Of a stretch of 64,000 bases of DNA, positions 55,176 through 63,721 are shown one piece after another. The notes under the pieces are model-generated. The model saw only the letters and a list, made by a program, of their open reading frames with translations. It was not told where the DNA came from and made no database searches. Origin of the DNA: Croceibacterium_B sp963783195. Lineage in GTDB: Bacteria; Pseudomonadota; Alphaproteobacteria; Sphingomonadales; Sphingomonadaceae. The position numbers were made by a program, and so were the translations under genes. The stretch covers positions 1,860,001-1,924,000 of the forward strand of contig CAWAMV010000004.1 of assembly GCA_963783195.1 (NCBI GenBank), written 5' to 3'. The first letter of the stretch is position 1. Each line of letters starts with the position of its first letter.

Positions 55176-57402
55176 CTATTCGGCCGCTTCGCTGTTGCCG
55201 GCAGCCAGAGGATCGCGGGCGAAGCGCAAGGTCACCTTGGTTCCTTCGCGCTGACTGTCGAAATTCATGTCGCCCGCGTGCTCCTCCACGATCTTCTTGA
55301 CGATCGCGAGCCCCAGGCCGGTGCCCTTCTCGCGCGTCGTAACATAAGGTTCGAGGATGCGGTCCACTCCGTGGCTCGGCAGGCCGACCCCGTTGTCTGC
55401 AATCGACACGTTGAAGTAGCGGTCGTCTGCCGAGACCTCGACCCGAATGCGCCCGCGGAAATCCGGCTCAGCCTCGCGCATTCTCGCCTCGACGGCTTCG
55501 GCCGCGTTCTTGAGGACATTCGTCATGACCTGTCCGAACTGATGCCGGTCGCATTCGATTGACGGAACATCCTCCTCGGCCGAGAATGAGTAATCAATGT
55601 CCGGCCGCGCCACTTCCTGCAGGAACAATGCCTGGCGAACGAGGTCGACGCCGTCCTCCTGCCGGAACACCGGCTTGGGCAGACGGGCGAAGCTGGAGAA
55701 TTCGTCCACCATCTTCCGCAGACTACCGACCTGTCGAATAATCGTACCGGTCAGCTCGTCGAACAACTCGCCGTCCTGTTCGATCTGCTTGCGATAGCGG
55801 CGGTTGAGGCGCTCGGTCGCGAGCTGGATCGGCGTCAGGGGATTCTTGATTTCGTGCGCGATCCGCCGGGCCACATCAGACCATGCCGCCTGGCGCTGGT
55901 CGATCAGCTGGCGCGTTATGTCCTCGAACGTGATGACCCAACCAGATGCGCGCGGGAGCTAACCTGACGGCGAGAGTGAGAAGTTCTCCGCCCCGGTTCT
56001 TGTGGACGATACCGTTGTCGATACCGCTGTGCATGAGCGCTGCGATCTCCGGTGCGATATCGTCGAGCTTCAGGCCGACCGGAGCAGGTCCAGAACGGTC
56101 GAGGAGGAGCTGCTGGGCCGAGGCATTCATAAGCTGCACTTCCCCGTCGCGGTCCACCGATACGATGCCCGCCGTGATTGATTGCAGGACCGTTTCGATG
56201 AAGGCCCGGCGCTCGGCTAACTGCCGGTTTGCCCCCACCAATGCTGCGGTCTGCTGTTCGATTTGCCCAGTCATGCGATTGAACGCGCGGTTGAGCAGCC
56301 CGATTTCGTCCGGACCGGTGCGACCCACGACCCGAAGGGCATAGTTCCCGCTGCCAACCTGGCGTGCAGCGGCGACCAGCTCCGTCAGGGGCCGGACCTG
56401 TCGGTCGGCAAAGCGAAGGGCAAACCATACTGCGAGCCCCACCAGAGCAATGGCGACCGCAAAGAGAGCGATGTTGAACTGCAACTGCTTGCGCCGCGCT
56501 TCGACGGTGAGCACGTCGTAGGCAGCAAGGACGCTCTGCGCGCGCTCCCACTGCTGGATGGCCTGGCTGTTCGATTCCCGCGCGTTGTACAGGTAGATGC
56601 CGGCGCTTCGGTCGATCGCCGCGACTGCCTCGATGCGGTCCTGACTGGCGGCAACGACCACCGGCTGCCCCGCGCGCAATTCCGGCAGGGCAAACTCCAC
56701 GTCCTTCTTGACCATCTCCCCCTCGCTGGGGTCGACGATGGCGACGATGTTGAGCTGGCCGCCCGGTGCCTGCTGTACGATGGCACTGCGCGTCAGCTCG
56801 CGCTGATAGACCTGAAGGATATACTGGTCGGCAAATTCGCTGTCGGTCACCTTCATCCGGGAAAGGATGTATCTGAGATCGCCGGCCATGATCAGCGTGT
56901 TATTGGAAAGGTTGCGCTGGTTCTGGTCATAGAAATCGCGCGCCAGCGTGCGCGCATTCTCAAGCACCCCGCGCGACCGGTCGGAGAACCAGAACTCGAC
57001 CCCCGACTGAAACAGGATACTCGCGAACACCGCGACGAGCAGTGTCGGCACTGCGGCGACCAGTGAGAAGAAGAAAACCAGTTTGACGTGGAGACGTGCG
57101 CTGCTGTCTCCTGCGCGCCGGATCGCAAGCCGCCGGCCCCACAACACGAGCAGCGAAAGCGCTGGAATGAGCGTGCCGACGAGCAGCGCAGCGGCCTGAA
57201 GTGCCGGCAGCGGTTCGCTCGTCGTGCCATCCCGCGAAAGCGCAAGGTACGAGATGACGAGCATGACGACGAGCACGCCAGCCGAGAGAATTTCCAGCCA
57301 GAGAAACAGATTTATTCGCCGGGAGGTCACCTGCATGCGGCGCCACCAGCGCGGAGAGCGCCGGGCGTGATCTTCCACGATCGGGGGAGCGGCGTCAGCC
57401 AT
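55176..57402 (-). pseudogene. ntrY: Nitrogen sensor kinase NtrY, frame broken by one base
   Basis: A membrane histidine kinase of the NtrYX pair. The first frame has an N-terminal multi-helix membrane region (LFLWLEILSAGVLVVMLVI, LLVGTLIPALSLLVLWG), a periplasmic part, HAMP (ALRFADRQVRPLTELV) and PAS; the second frame carries the kinase core with the phospho-His in RRIAHEIKNPLTPIQLA and the ATP site (DNGVGLPSHG, GTGLGLAIVKKI). They join if one base of GGG at 55954-55956 is dropped, giving LAPRASGWVITFEDITRQL. Total length 2227 is 3n+1. Everything else is well conserved, so an assembly error is likely; if real, sensing and kinase halves are uncoupled. Confidence 0.88.
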
Positions 57403-57462
57403 CGTTGCATGGTTACAACGCCGCTGTTGCAGCTTTGCAAGGGGAAAGTTGCCCGAGCGGGG

Positions 57463-58878
57463 TCAGTCCGGCGAAGAAATCCGCTCGGGGTCAATGTGGA
57501 GCTCGGAAAGCCGCTTACGCAAAGTATTGCGGTTGATCCCGAGCAGCGCCGCTGCACGAAGCTGATTGCCGGCGGTGCGACGCAGTGCGTAAGTGAACAA
57601 TGGTCTCTCGAACGCGGCGAGCGCAGCATGATAGAGTGCCCCATCTTGCGGTTGCTCGGCGGCGATCCACGAATTCAGTGCACCTGCGAAGTCGACGGCA
57701 ATTGCGTCGAGCTCGCCCTTGCCGCCCTCCTCGAGCAGCCGCGAGATCGTCGCGCCGTCGATGGTCTCCTCGCGAGTGAGCAATGCTGCACGGTAGACGA
57801 CGTTCTTGAGTTCGCGGACGTTGCCGCGCCAGGGCTGTTGCGAAAGGGCCGCAAGGGCTTCCGGCGAGAGTTTGCGTGCGGGAAGCCCCTCGCCCGCTGC
57901 CAGGCGTAGAAAGTGGCGCGCGAGTGGCTCGACGTCGCCCGTGCGTTCGCGCAGGGGCGGGAGGCGGATTGGGACGACATTCAAGCGGTAGTAGAGATCC
58001 TCGCGAAAGCTGCCGTCGGCGATCATCGGCGCCAAGTCCCGGTTGGTTGCCGCCACGATCCGCACGTCGACGTCGATCTCCTCGCGCCCGCCCACCCTGC
58101 GTATGCGGCCCGATTGAAGCGCGCGCAGCAGCCGGGTCTGCGCCTCGGCAGGCATGTCGCCAATTTCGTCGAGAAAGAGGGTGCCGCCCTGCGCTTGCTC
58201 GAACTTGCCGATCGACCTGCTGACCGCGCCCGTGAACGCGCCTTTCTCATGGCCGAACAGTTCGCTTTCGATGAGCTCCCTCGGGATCGCGGCGGTATTC
58301 ACCGCGATAAAGGGGCCCTTGCTGCGCTGGCCCAGTTGGTGGATCGCTTCCGCGACCAGTTCCTTGCCTGTGCCGGATTCGCCCAGGATGAGCACCGAAA
58401 GGTCGTTGCGCAGGACGCGGGTGATCATGCGATAGACATCCTGCATCGCGGAGCTTCGCCCGATCAGGGGCAGTCCGTCCCCGCCTTCACCCAGGTCCTG
58501 CCCCGACGCGGCGGCGGATCGCTCGGCCGCCTGACCGGCCGCACGAACAAGTTCGTCGAGATCGAACGGCTTGGGGAAGTACTCGAACGCACCGGTGCCG
58601 GTTGCGCGCACCGCCGTATCCAGCGTGTTCTGCGCCGAAAGTATGATGACCGGCATCGCAGGGTACGACCTCTGCACGGACGGCAGCGTCTCGATCCCGT
58701 CACCGTCGGTCAGCATCACGTCGGTCAGCATCACGTCGTAGATTGTCCGATCCAGCAGGCGGTCCCGCTCGGCCACACTCTCGCAGCGGTCGACAGTGAA
58801 GCCTTCGTCTTCGAGAGCGGTCTTGATCACTGTCGCGATCGCGAAGTCGTCCTCGACCAGAAGGGCTGACTTGGTCAT
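57463..58878 (-). CDS. ntrC: Nitrogen regulation response regulator NtrC
   Basis: Sigma-54 activator of nitrogen-limitation genes. 471 residues: receiver with Asp53 (YDVMLTDVMLTDGDG), AAA+ domain with GESGTGKELVAEAIH (Walker A), the sigma-54-contacting GAFTGA in HEKGAFTGAVSRS, GGTLFLDEIGDMP (Walker B), and a Fis-like C-terminal helix-turn-helix (GNQLRAAALLGINRNTL). ATG 58878, 10 bases behind ntrB; ntrY follows after 60 bases. Confidence 0.95.
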   Translation of the reverse strand: MTKSALLVEDDFAIATVIKTALEDEGFTVDRCESVAERDRLLDRTIYDVMLTDVMLTDGDGIETLPSVQRSYPAMPVIILSAQNTLDTAVRATGTGAFEYFPKPFDLDELVRAAGQAAERSAAASGQDLGEGGDGLPLIGRSSAMQDVYRMITRVLRNDLSVLILGESGTGKELVAEAIHQLGQRSKGPFIAVNTAAIPRELIESELFGHEKGAFTGAVSRSIGKFEQAQGGTLFLDEIGDMPAEAQTRLLRALQSGRIRRVGGREEIDVDVRIVAATNRDLAPMIADGSFREDLYYRLNVVPIRLPPLRERTGDVEPLARHFLRLAAGEGLPARKLSPEALAALSQQPWRGNVRELKNVVYRAALLTREETIDGATISRLLEEGGKGELDAIAVDFAGALNSWIAAEQPQDGALYHAALAAFERPLFTYALRRTAGNQLRAAALLGINRNTLRKRLSELHIDPERISSPD

Positions 58879-58888
58879 TGTGCTCTCC

Positions 58889-59950
58889 CTAGCGCGTCAT
58901 CGGCAGGTGAATGCGGAAATGAGTGAGGCCCTCGCTCGCATCGCGCTCGTGGGTAATGCGCCCGTTCATGTCGCGCACCAGCTTTTGCACCAACGCCAGA
59001 CCCAGTCCTTGGCCGTTTGGCTTGCTGGTCACGAAGGGCTCGAAGATGTGGTCGACAAGCGCCGGTTCGACGCCAGCCCCGTTGTCGCTCACCTGTATCT
59101 CGATCGGCAATTTGAGCGGGCGGCCGAGGCGAATGACATTCATCGCAAGGCCGCTGACGAAGCGGGTACGGATGGTGATTTCCGGTCTGTCAACTCCCGC
59201 GCAGGCGTCGCGTGCGTTCGCGATCAAGTTCACAAGCACCTGGACCAGCGCCCCCTCGTTCGCGAGAACCGGGGGAAGCGAAGGATCGAATTCCTCGCGC
59301 AACACCTCGCTTCCCTCGCCCGCCGGGAACACGGTATCGCAAGCGCGGTGGATGGCAGCGTGCAGGTTGAGCGGCGCGACCGGTTCAGGCTGCTCACGGC
59401 CGAGGCGCTGCATCCGATCGATCAGTTGCGCGATACGATCGACTTCATCCGTGATGAGGTCCGTGAGCGGCTTGCGATCTGGCGAGGCCCGCCGTGCCAG
59501 GAGCTGCGCTGCGCCGCGGATGGCCGCCAGGGGGTTCTTGATCTCGTGCGCCAGGATCGCGGGGCCGCGCAGAGGCGCGAGGCGGTCCTCGTCCGCCAGG
59601 CGCTCCCCCTGCCCTGCGTCGGACAGCGTGAGGACACGCCAGCCCGGATAAGGTGCCAGGCCGGACACCGTGAGGTTTACCCGAAGCTGTTTCTCTCCGA
59701 CCGTCATGTGCACGCCCCGCGCGGTCAACTGCGCGTCGAGTTCCGCCATGCGGGCACCGATACGATCGTCCATCATGACGAGATCGGTCAGCCGCTGGCC
59801 GGTCAGCCGGCGAGCGGAGATGCCCAGCAGGTCTTCCGCGGCCGGATTGACCTGTTGTATCGTCATCTCGCCGTCGAGCAGCAGCAGTGCGAAGGTGAGG
59901 CCGGAAATCTGCGCCGCCGGTCCGGGCGCGCCTGCTCCGGCCTCGGTCAC
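58889..59950 (-). CDS. ntrB: Nitrogen regulation histidine kinase NtrB
   Basis: Cytosolic kinase/phosphatase for NtrC, controlled by PII in other bacteria. 353 residues: PAS domain (FALLLLDGEMTIQQVNPAAE), H box with His135 in AHEIKNPLAAIRGAAQLL, then N box (LVQVLVNLIANARDAC) and G boxes (VSDNGAGVEP, GQGLGLALVQKLV). No transmembrane segment. GTG 59950 overlaps the dusB stop (GTGA). Confidence 0.94.
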   Translation of the reverse strand: MTEAGAGAPGPAAQISGLTFALLLLDGEMTIQQVNPAAEDLLGISARRLTGQRLTDLVMMDDRIGARMAELDAQLTARGVHMTVGEKQLRVNLTVSGLAPYPGWRVLTLSDAGQGERLADEDRLAPLRGPAILAHEIKNPLAAIRGAAQLLARRASPDRKPLTDLITDEVDRIAQLIDRMQRLGREQPEPVAPLNLHAAIHRACDTVFPAGEGSEVLREEFDPSLPPVLANEGALVQVLVNLIANARDACAGVDRPEITIRTRFVSGLAMNVIRLGRPLKLPIEIQVSDNGAGVEPALVDHIFEPFVTSKPNGQGLGLALVQKLVRDMNGRITHERDASEGLTHFRIHLPMTR

Positions 59951-60963
59951 GCGGCCTGGCGCCGCAGGAACGGCTCGTAGAAGCGGGCCAGCTCGCCGAG
60001 CACCTGAGCGGCATCATTGACGAAGTTCACGCTGTTGCGGAACTCCGCCGAGCCATGCATCCCCTTGGTGTACCAGCCCACGTGCTTGCGTGCGACCTTG
60101 ACGCCAATATCCCGCCCGTAAAGCTCGAGCATTCCATTATAATGCTCGATTAGCGTCTGATATTGCTCATCAATCGAAGGATCGGCAATAGACTGGCCCG
60201 TTCGCCACCAATGCATCACCTGGCCCAGCAGCCACGGCTTGCCGTAAGCGCCCCGGCCGATCATGACGCCATCGGCGCCCGACTGCTCGAGCGCCTTTGC
60301 GGCATCCTCGAGGCCGCAGATGTCGCCGTTGACGACGACGGGGATCGAGACGGCTTCCTTGACCTTGCGGACGAAGCTCCAGTCGGCCGATCCCTTGTAC
60401 ATCTGGTTTCGGGTTCGGCCGTGGACCGTGATCATCCTGACGCCCAGATCCTCTGCGATCTTCGACAGCTCCGGGGCGTTGAGGCTGTCGTGATCCCACC
60501 CCATGCGCATCTTGACGGTGACGGGAACCGAAACCGCTTCGACCGTCGATTTCATCAGTTTCGTCGCCAGTGGCACCTCGCGCATCAGCGCCGAACCGGC
60601 GTAGGCGCCGACGACCTTGCGCACCGGGCAGCCGAAGTTGATGTCGATGATGGCCGCGCCGCGATCTTCCTGCATCTTCGCCGCCTCGGCCATGTGGGCC
60701 GGGTCGCAGCCGACGAGCTGCATGGAGACGGGATCTTCCGCCGGGTCCCAGGCCGCCTTCTGGATGGACTGGCGTGTCTCGAGGATGGCCGCCTGGCTGG
60801 CGATCATCTCGGTCACGTTGAGACCCGAGCCATAGCGCCGCACCATCCGCCGGAAGGGCAGATCGGTCACGCCGGTCATCGGCGCGAGGACGACCGGGCA
60901 GTCGATCTGGACGTCGCCGACCGTTATCGGCCGCAGGGGCGGAGGGGGAGGAAGAGCGCTCAT
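59947..60963 (-). CDS. dusB: tRNA-dihydrouridine synthase B
   Basis: FMN enzyme reducing uridines in the tRNA D-loop; historically nifR3 because it heads the ntrBC operon in alphaproteobacteria, as here. 338 residues from ATG 60963 (SALPPPPPLRPITVG). Motifs: LAPMTGVTDLPFRRM, IDINFGCPVRKVVG (catalytic Cys), VKMRMGWD, ITVHGRTRNQMYKG, NGDICGLEDA and MIGRGAYGKPWLLGQ. It is divergent from ispDF (79 bases). Confidence 0.95.
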   Translation of the reverse strand: MSALPPPPPLRPITVGDVQIDCPVVLAPMTGVTDLPFRRMVRRYGSGLNVTEMIASQAAILETRQSIQKAAWDPAEDPVSMQLVGCDPAHMAEAAKMQEDRGAAIIDINFGCPVRKVVGAYAGSALMREVPLATKLMKSTVEAVSVPVTVKMRMGWDHDSLNAPELSKIAEDLGVRMITVHGRTRNQMYKGSADWSFVRKVKEAVSIPVVVNGDICGLEDAAKALEQSGADGVMIGRGAYGKPWLLGQVMHWWRTGQSIADPSIDEQYQTLIEHYNGMLELYGRDIGVKVARKHVGWYTKGMHGSAEFRNSVNFVNDAAQVLGELARFYEPFLRRQAA

Positions 60964-61042
60964 GGTTGGGGTTTGCCTAAAATATGGGCAGCCGCATAGT
61001 GGATTGCGAGGGGGCAGGCAAGGCGGTAGGCGCGCTGGCACC

Positions 61043-62182
61043 ATGGCCGCCCTGCCCCCATTCTCCGCGGTAATCGTCGCCGCCGGCAAGGGATTGCGGG
61101 CGGGACAGCCCTTGCCGAAGCAGTTTGCGCCCTGGCGCGGCAAGCCGCTGGTGCGCCATTCGGCCGAGGCGCTGGCGCAACTCGGAGCCGTCGAGATTGT
61201 CGTCGCCGTCCCCGAGGGTGCGGAAAACGCTGCGAATGAAGCGCTTGATTCAGTGCCGAACACCCGCTTTGTGCCCGGCGGACGGACAAGACAGGAGTCC
61301 GTCAGGCTCGGCCTGGAAGCGCTGACCGCGCCCCAGCTGGTCCTGATCCACGACGCCGCCCGTCCCGACTTGCCAGCTTCGGTCGTCGAGCGGCTGCTGG
61401 CAGCGCTGGAAGACCACCCCGGCGCTATTCCGGTGCTGCCCGTGGTCGACAGCCTGGCGATCGAGAGCGGCGGGCTGATGGCCGGCGTGGCGAAGCGCGA
61501 GGAATTGCGCCGGGTGCAGACGCCGCAGGCCTTCCGCTATCGGGACATCCTTGCTGCCCACCGCAGCTGGCGGGGCGAGCCCGACGCCGGCGACGATGCC
61601 CAGGTGGCCCGGGCTGCCGGTTTCGACGTCGGGTTGGTGCAAGGCGACGAGCGCCTGCGCAAGTTGACCTTTGCCGAGGATTTCCGCACCGCCGCGCCGA
61701 TGATGCGGATCGGTTCAGGCTACGACGTCCATCGCCTCGCGGCAGGCGAACAGCTGTGGCTCTGCGGCCTGCGGATCGAGCACGACAAGGGCCTTGCCGG
61801 GCACAGCGATGCCGACGTTGCGCTTCATGCCGTGGTCGACGCCATTCTCGGCGCCTGCGCACTGGGCGATATTGGACAGCACTTCCCGCCGAGCGACGAG
61901 CGCTGGAAGGGCGCGTCGTCCGACCAGTTCATCGCCCATGCAGTCGCCCTGGCCGAAAAGGCCGGCTTCGCCGTGGGCAACGTCGACCTGACCCTGATTT
62001 GCGAAGCACCGAAGATCGGCCCGCACCGTGACGCCATGCGCACGCGGCTGGCGGAACTGCTCGGCGTCGAGACGGGACAGGTCAGCGTGAAGGCCACGAC
62101 CACCGAACGCCTCGGCTTTACCGGCCGCGGCGAGGGAATTGCCGCGCAGGCGGTTGCGACGATGTTCGCGCTTGGAGATTGA
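61043..62182 (+). CDS. ispDF: Bifunctional IspD-IspF, MEP isoprenoid pathway
   Basis: Fusion of 2-C-methyl-D-erythritol 4-phosphate cytidylyltransferase (IspD, about 1-220) and 2-C-methyl-D-erythritol 2,4-cyclodiphosphate synthase (IspF, about 225-379). IspD shows AVIVAAGKGLRAG, GGRTRQESVRLGL and IHDAARP; IspF starts RIGSGYDVHRL and has GHSDADVALHAVVDAILGA and TTTERLGFTGRGEGIA. The fusion is usual in alphaproteobacteria. ATG 61043; the frame upstream to 60962 is only an open extension. Confidence 0.96.
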   Translation: MAALPPFSAVIVAAGKGLRAGQPLPKQFAPWRGKPLVRHSAEALAQLGAVEIVVAVPEGAENAANEALDSVPNTRFVPGGRTRQESVRLGLEALTAPQLVLIHDAARPDLPASVVERLLAALEDHPGAIPVLPVVDSLAIESGGLMAGVAKREELRRVQTPQAFRYRDILAAHRSWRGEPDAGDDAQVARAAGFDVGLVQGDERLRKLTFAEDFRTAAPMMRIGSGYDVHRLAAGEQLWLCGLRIEHDKGLAGHSDADVALHAVVDAILGACALGDIGQHFPPSDERWKGASSDQFIAHAVALAEKAGFAVGNVDLTLICEAPKIGPHRDAMRTRLAELLGVETGQVSVKATTTERLGFTGRGEGIAAQAVATMFALGD

Positions 62183-62186
62183 TCGC

Positions 62187-62726
62187 ATGAACCTGAAAAC
62201 GCCGCTGGCATCCGCCCTCGCCATCGTCGCCCTTGCCAGCGCCAGCACGGCCGGCGCGCAGGCCCCGGTCGCGCCCTGCCTGACCGAGCAGGAGGTCTCC
62301 GGCCTCGTCGTCTACGCGATGCCGAGCGTGATAGACGCGACGCAGACGACTTGCTCCAGTCAGCTGTCCGGCCGCGGATTTCTCGCCACCGGCGGTTCGG
62401 GAATGGCCGACCGCTACGCTGCGAAGGGCGACGCGACCTGGCCGGAGGCCAAATCCGCCTTCTTCAAGCTCGGCAAGCTCAAGCCCAAGGACACCCAGCT
62501 TTTCGCGCAACTTCCCGACGAGGCGGTCCGCCCCCTGCTCGACGCCTTGATCGTCCAGATGGTCTCGCAGGAGATAAAGCCGGGTTCCTGCCGGAACATA
62601 GAGCGCCTGGTGCAGGTTCTGGACATGCTGGAACCCGATCAGGCCGGCGCGCTGTCCGGCGTTATCGCCTCGCTCGCGCTGACCGGGGACAAGGAGGTCA
62701 AGATGTGCCCGGCGAAACCATCGTGA
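62187..62726 (+). CDS. Secreted hypothetical protein
   Basis: 179 residues with signal peptide (LASALAIVALASASTAGAQ) and, in the mature part, cysteines in PCLTEQE, TTCSSQL, GSCRNIE and VKMCPAK. It is largely helical and unknown to me. It starts 4 bases after ispDF, and its stop overlaps the cinA start, so it is co-translated in an ispDF-hypothetical-cinA run. Periplasmic location is inferred. Confidence 0.75.
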   Translation: MNLKTPLASALAIVALASASTAGAQAPVAPCLTEQEVSGLVVYAMPSVIDATQTTCSSQLSGRGFLATGGSGMADRYAAKGDATWPEAKSAFFKLGKLKPKDTQLFAQLPDEAVRPLLDALIVQMVSQEIKPGSCRNIERLVQVLDMLEPDQAGALSGVIASLALTGDKEVKMCPAKPS

Positions 62727-63220
62727 GCCAATCGCTCCTGCCGCAGGACGTGATCGATCTCGCCCGCCGGGTGGTCGAGGAAAACCGCGCCGCCGGCCGC
62801 AGGATCGCCCTGGCTGAAAGCTGTACCGGCGGGCTCGTTGCCGCGGCGCTGACCGAAATCCCCGGGTCCTCCGCCGTGCTCGACCGGGGATTCGTGACCT
62901 ATTCGAATGAAGCCAAGCGTGAGACGCTGGGCGTGTCCAATGACGTCATCGAGGCCTTCGGCGCGGTGTCGATCGCCTGCGTCTATGCCATGGCGCAGGG
63001 CGCGCTGGAAAACAGCGATGCGGACGTGGCCGTGGCGATCAGCGGCATTGCGGGCCCCGACGGAGGCACGCCGCAAAAGCCGGTCGGAACGGTCGTGTTC
63101 GCCCGCGCACTGCGCAACAGCGAGGAACGGGAAGCGGAATCGAAGCTGTTCTCAGCCGAGGACCGCGGCGGCGTGCGCCATCAGGCCACGCTGGTCGCGC
63201 TCGAGCTCCTCTTGCCGTAA
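62723..63220 (+). CDS. CinA C-terminal domain protein (NMN amidohydrolase, PncC-like)
   Basis: 165 residues comprising only the CinA C-terminal domain: AESCTGGLVAAALTEIPG, GFVTYSNEAKRETLGV and ISGIAGPDGGTPQKPVGTV. Stand-alone versions deamidate nicotinamide mononucleotide. GTG 62723 overlaps the previous stop as GTGA. The 3' end overlaps the convergent Coq10-like gene by 40 bases. Confidence 0.92.
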   Translation: MSQSLLPQDVIDLARRVVEENRAAGRRIALAESCTGGLVAAALTEIPGSSAVLDRGFVTYSNEAKRETLGVSNDVIEAFGAVSIACVYAMAQGALENSDADVAVAISGIAGPDGGTPQKPVGTVVFARALRNSEEREAESKLFSAEDRGGVRHQATLVALELLLP

Positions 63221-63639
63221 AGCTCTTCCGCCCGCGTTTCGAACGCGGCGACCATCTTGCGGAACGCGCGGTCGAAGTATTGCCCCGCCAATGCCTCGAA
63301 CATCATGTTCTTGAACTTGAAATCGACGCAGAAGTGGATCTCGCAGCCTTCTTCGGTCGGCTCGAAGGTCCAGACGTTGTCGAGGTCCTTCAATGGCCCG
63401 TCGACGTAGACCACCTCGATCTCGCGCGGGCGTTTCTTGTAGACCTTGCTGGTGAATTTCTCGCGCAGCGCCTTGAAGCCGACCAGCATGTCGGCAACCA
63501 TCTCGGTTTCGCTGTCGGACCTGACCCGGGTGGCGACGACCCACGGCAGGAACTCGCCATAGCGGTCGACATCGGCCACCAGGTCGAACATTTCCTCGCA
63601 GCTGTAGGGCAGCCGCCGCGTCTCTCTGATGCCGGGCAT
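63181..63639 (-). CDS. Coq10/RatA-like START-domain protein
   Basis: 152 residues of the polyketide-cyclase/START superfamily, Coq10 group: RRLPYSCEEMFDLVADVDRY, EFLPWVVATRV and the C-terminal helix DRAFRKMVAAFETRAEEL. Mitochondrial Coq10 binds ubiquinone; the E. coli relative RatA was named a toxin. Here lying after lipA, the usual alphaproteobacterial order lipA-coq10, a ubiquinone-binding chaperone is the likely role. Confidence 0.87.
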   Translation of the reverse strand: MPGIRETRRLPYSCEEMFDLVADVDRYGEFLPWVVATRVRSDSETEMVADMLVGFKALREKFTSKVYKKRPREIEVVYVDGPLKDLDNVWTFEPTEEGCEIHFCVDFKFKNMMFEALAGQYFDRAFRKMVAAFETRAEELYGKRSSSATSVA

Positions 63640-63668
63640 CAGTTGATGAGGCTCGCGGCCGCTACACT

Positions 63669-63696
63669 CCCCTCCCCGGCGGGGAGGGGCTTTCTT
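63669..63696 (+). terminator. Strong CCCCTCCCC-GGC-GGGGAGGGG hairpin with T-rich tail
   Basis: Nine-base perfect stem (63669-63677 with 63681-63689), loop GGC, then CTTTCTT on the plus strand. It sits between lipA and the Coq10-like gene, both on the minus strand, so it would terminate plus-strand reading from cinA only if that passes the Coq10-like gene. Similar C-rich/G-rich palindromes are common dispersed repeats, so it may be a REP-like element. Confidence 0.5.
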
Positions 63697-63721
63697 GAGC
63701 CGAGATGGCGGATCGGACCTG

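Noticed and set aside
58710..58745. A 15-base direct repeat in ntrC (VMLTD-VMLTD around Asp53) that could be a tandem duplication
   Set aside because: Alignment by eye with other receiver domains shows no extra residues; the repeat is a coincidence of the DV-x-x-x-D motif.
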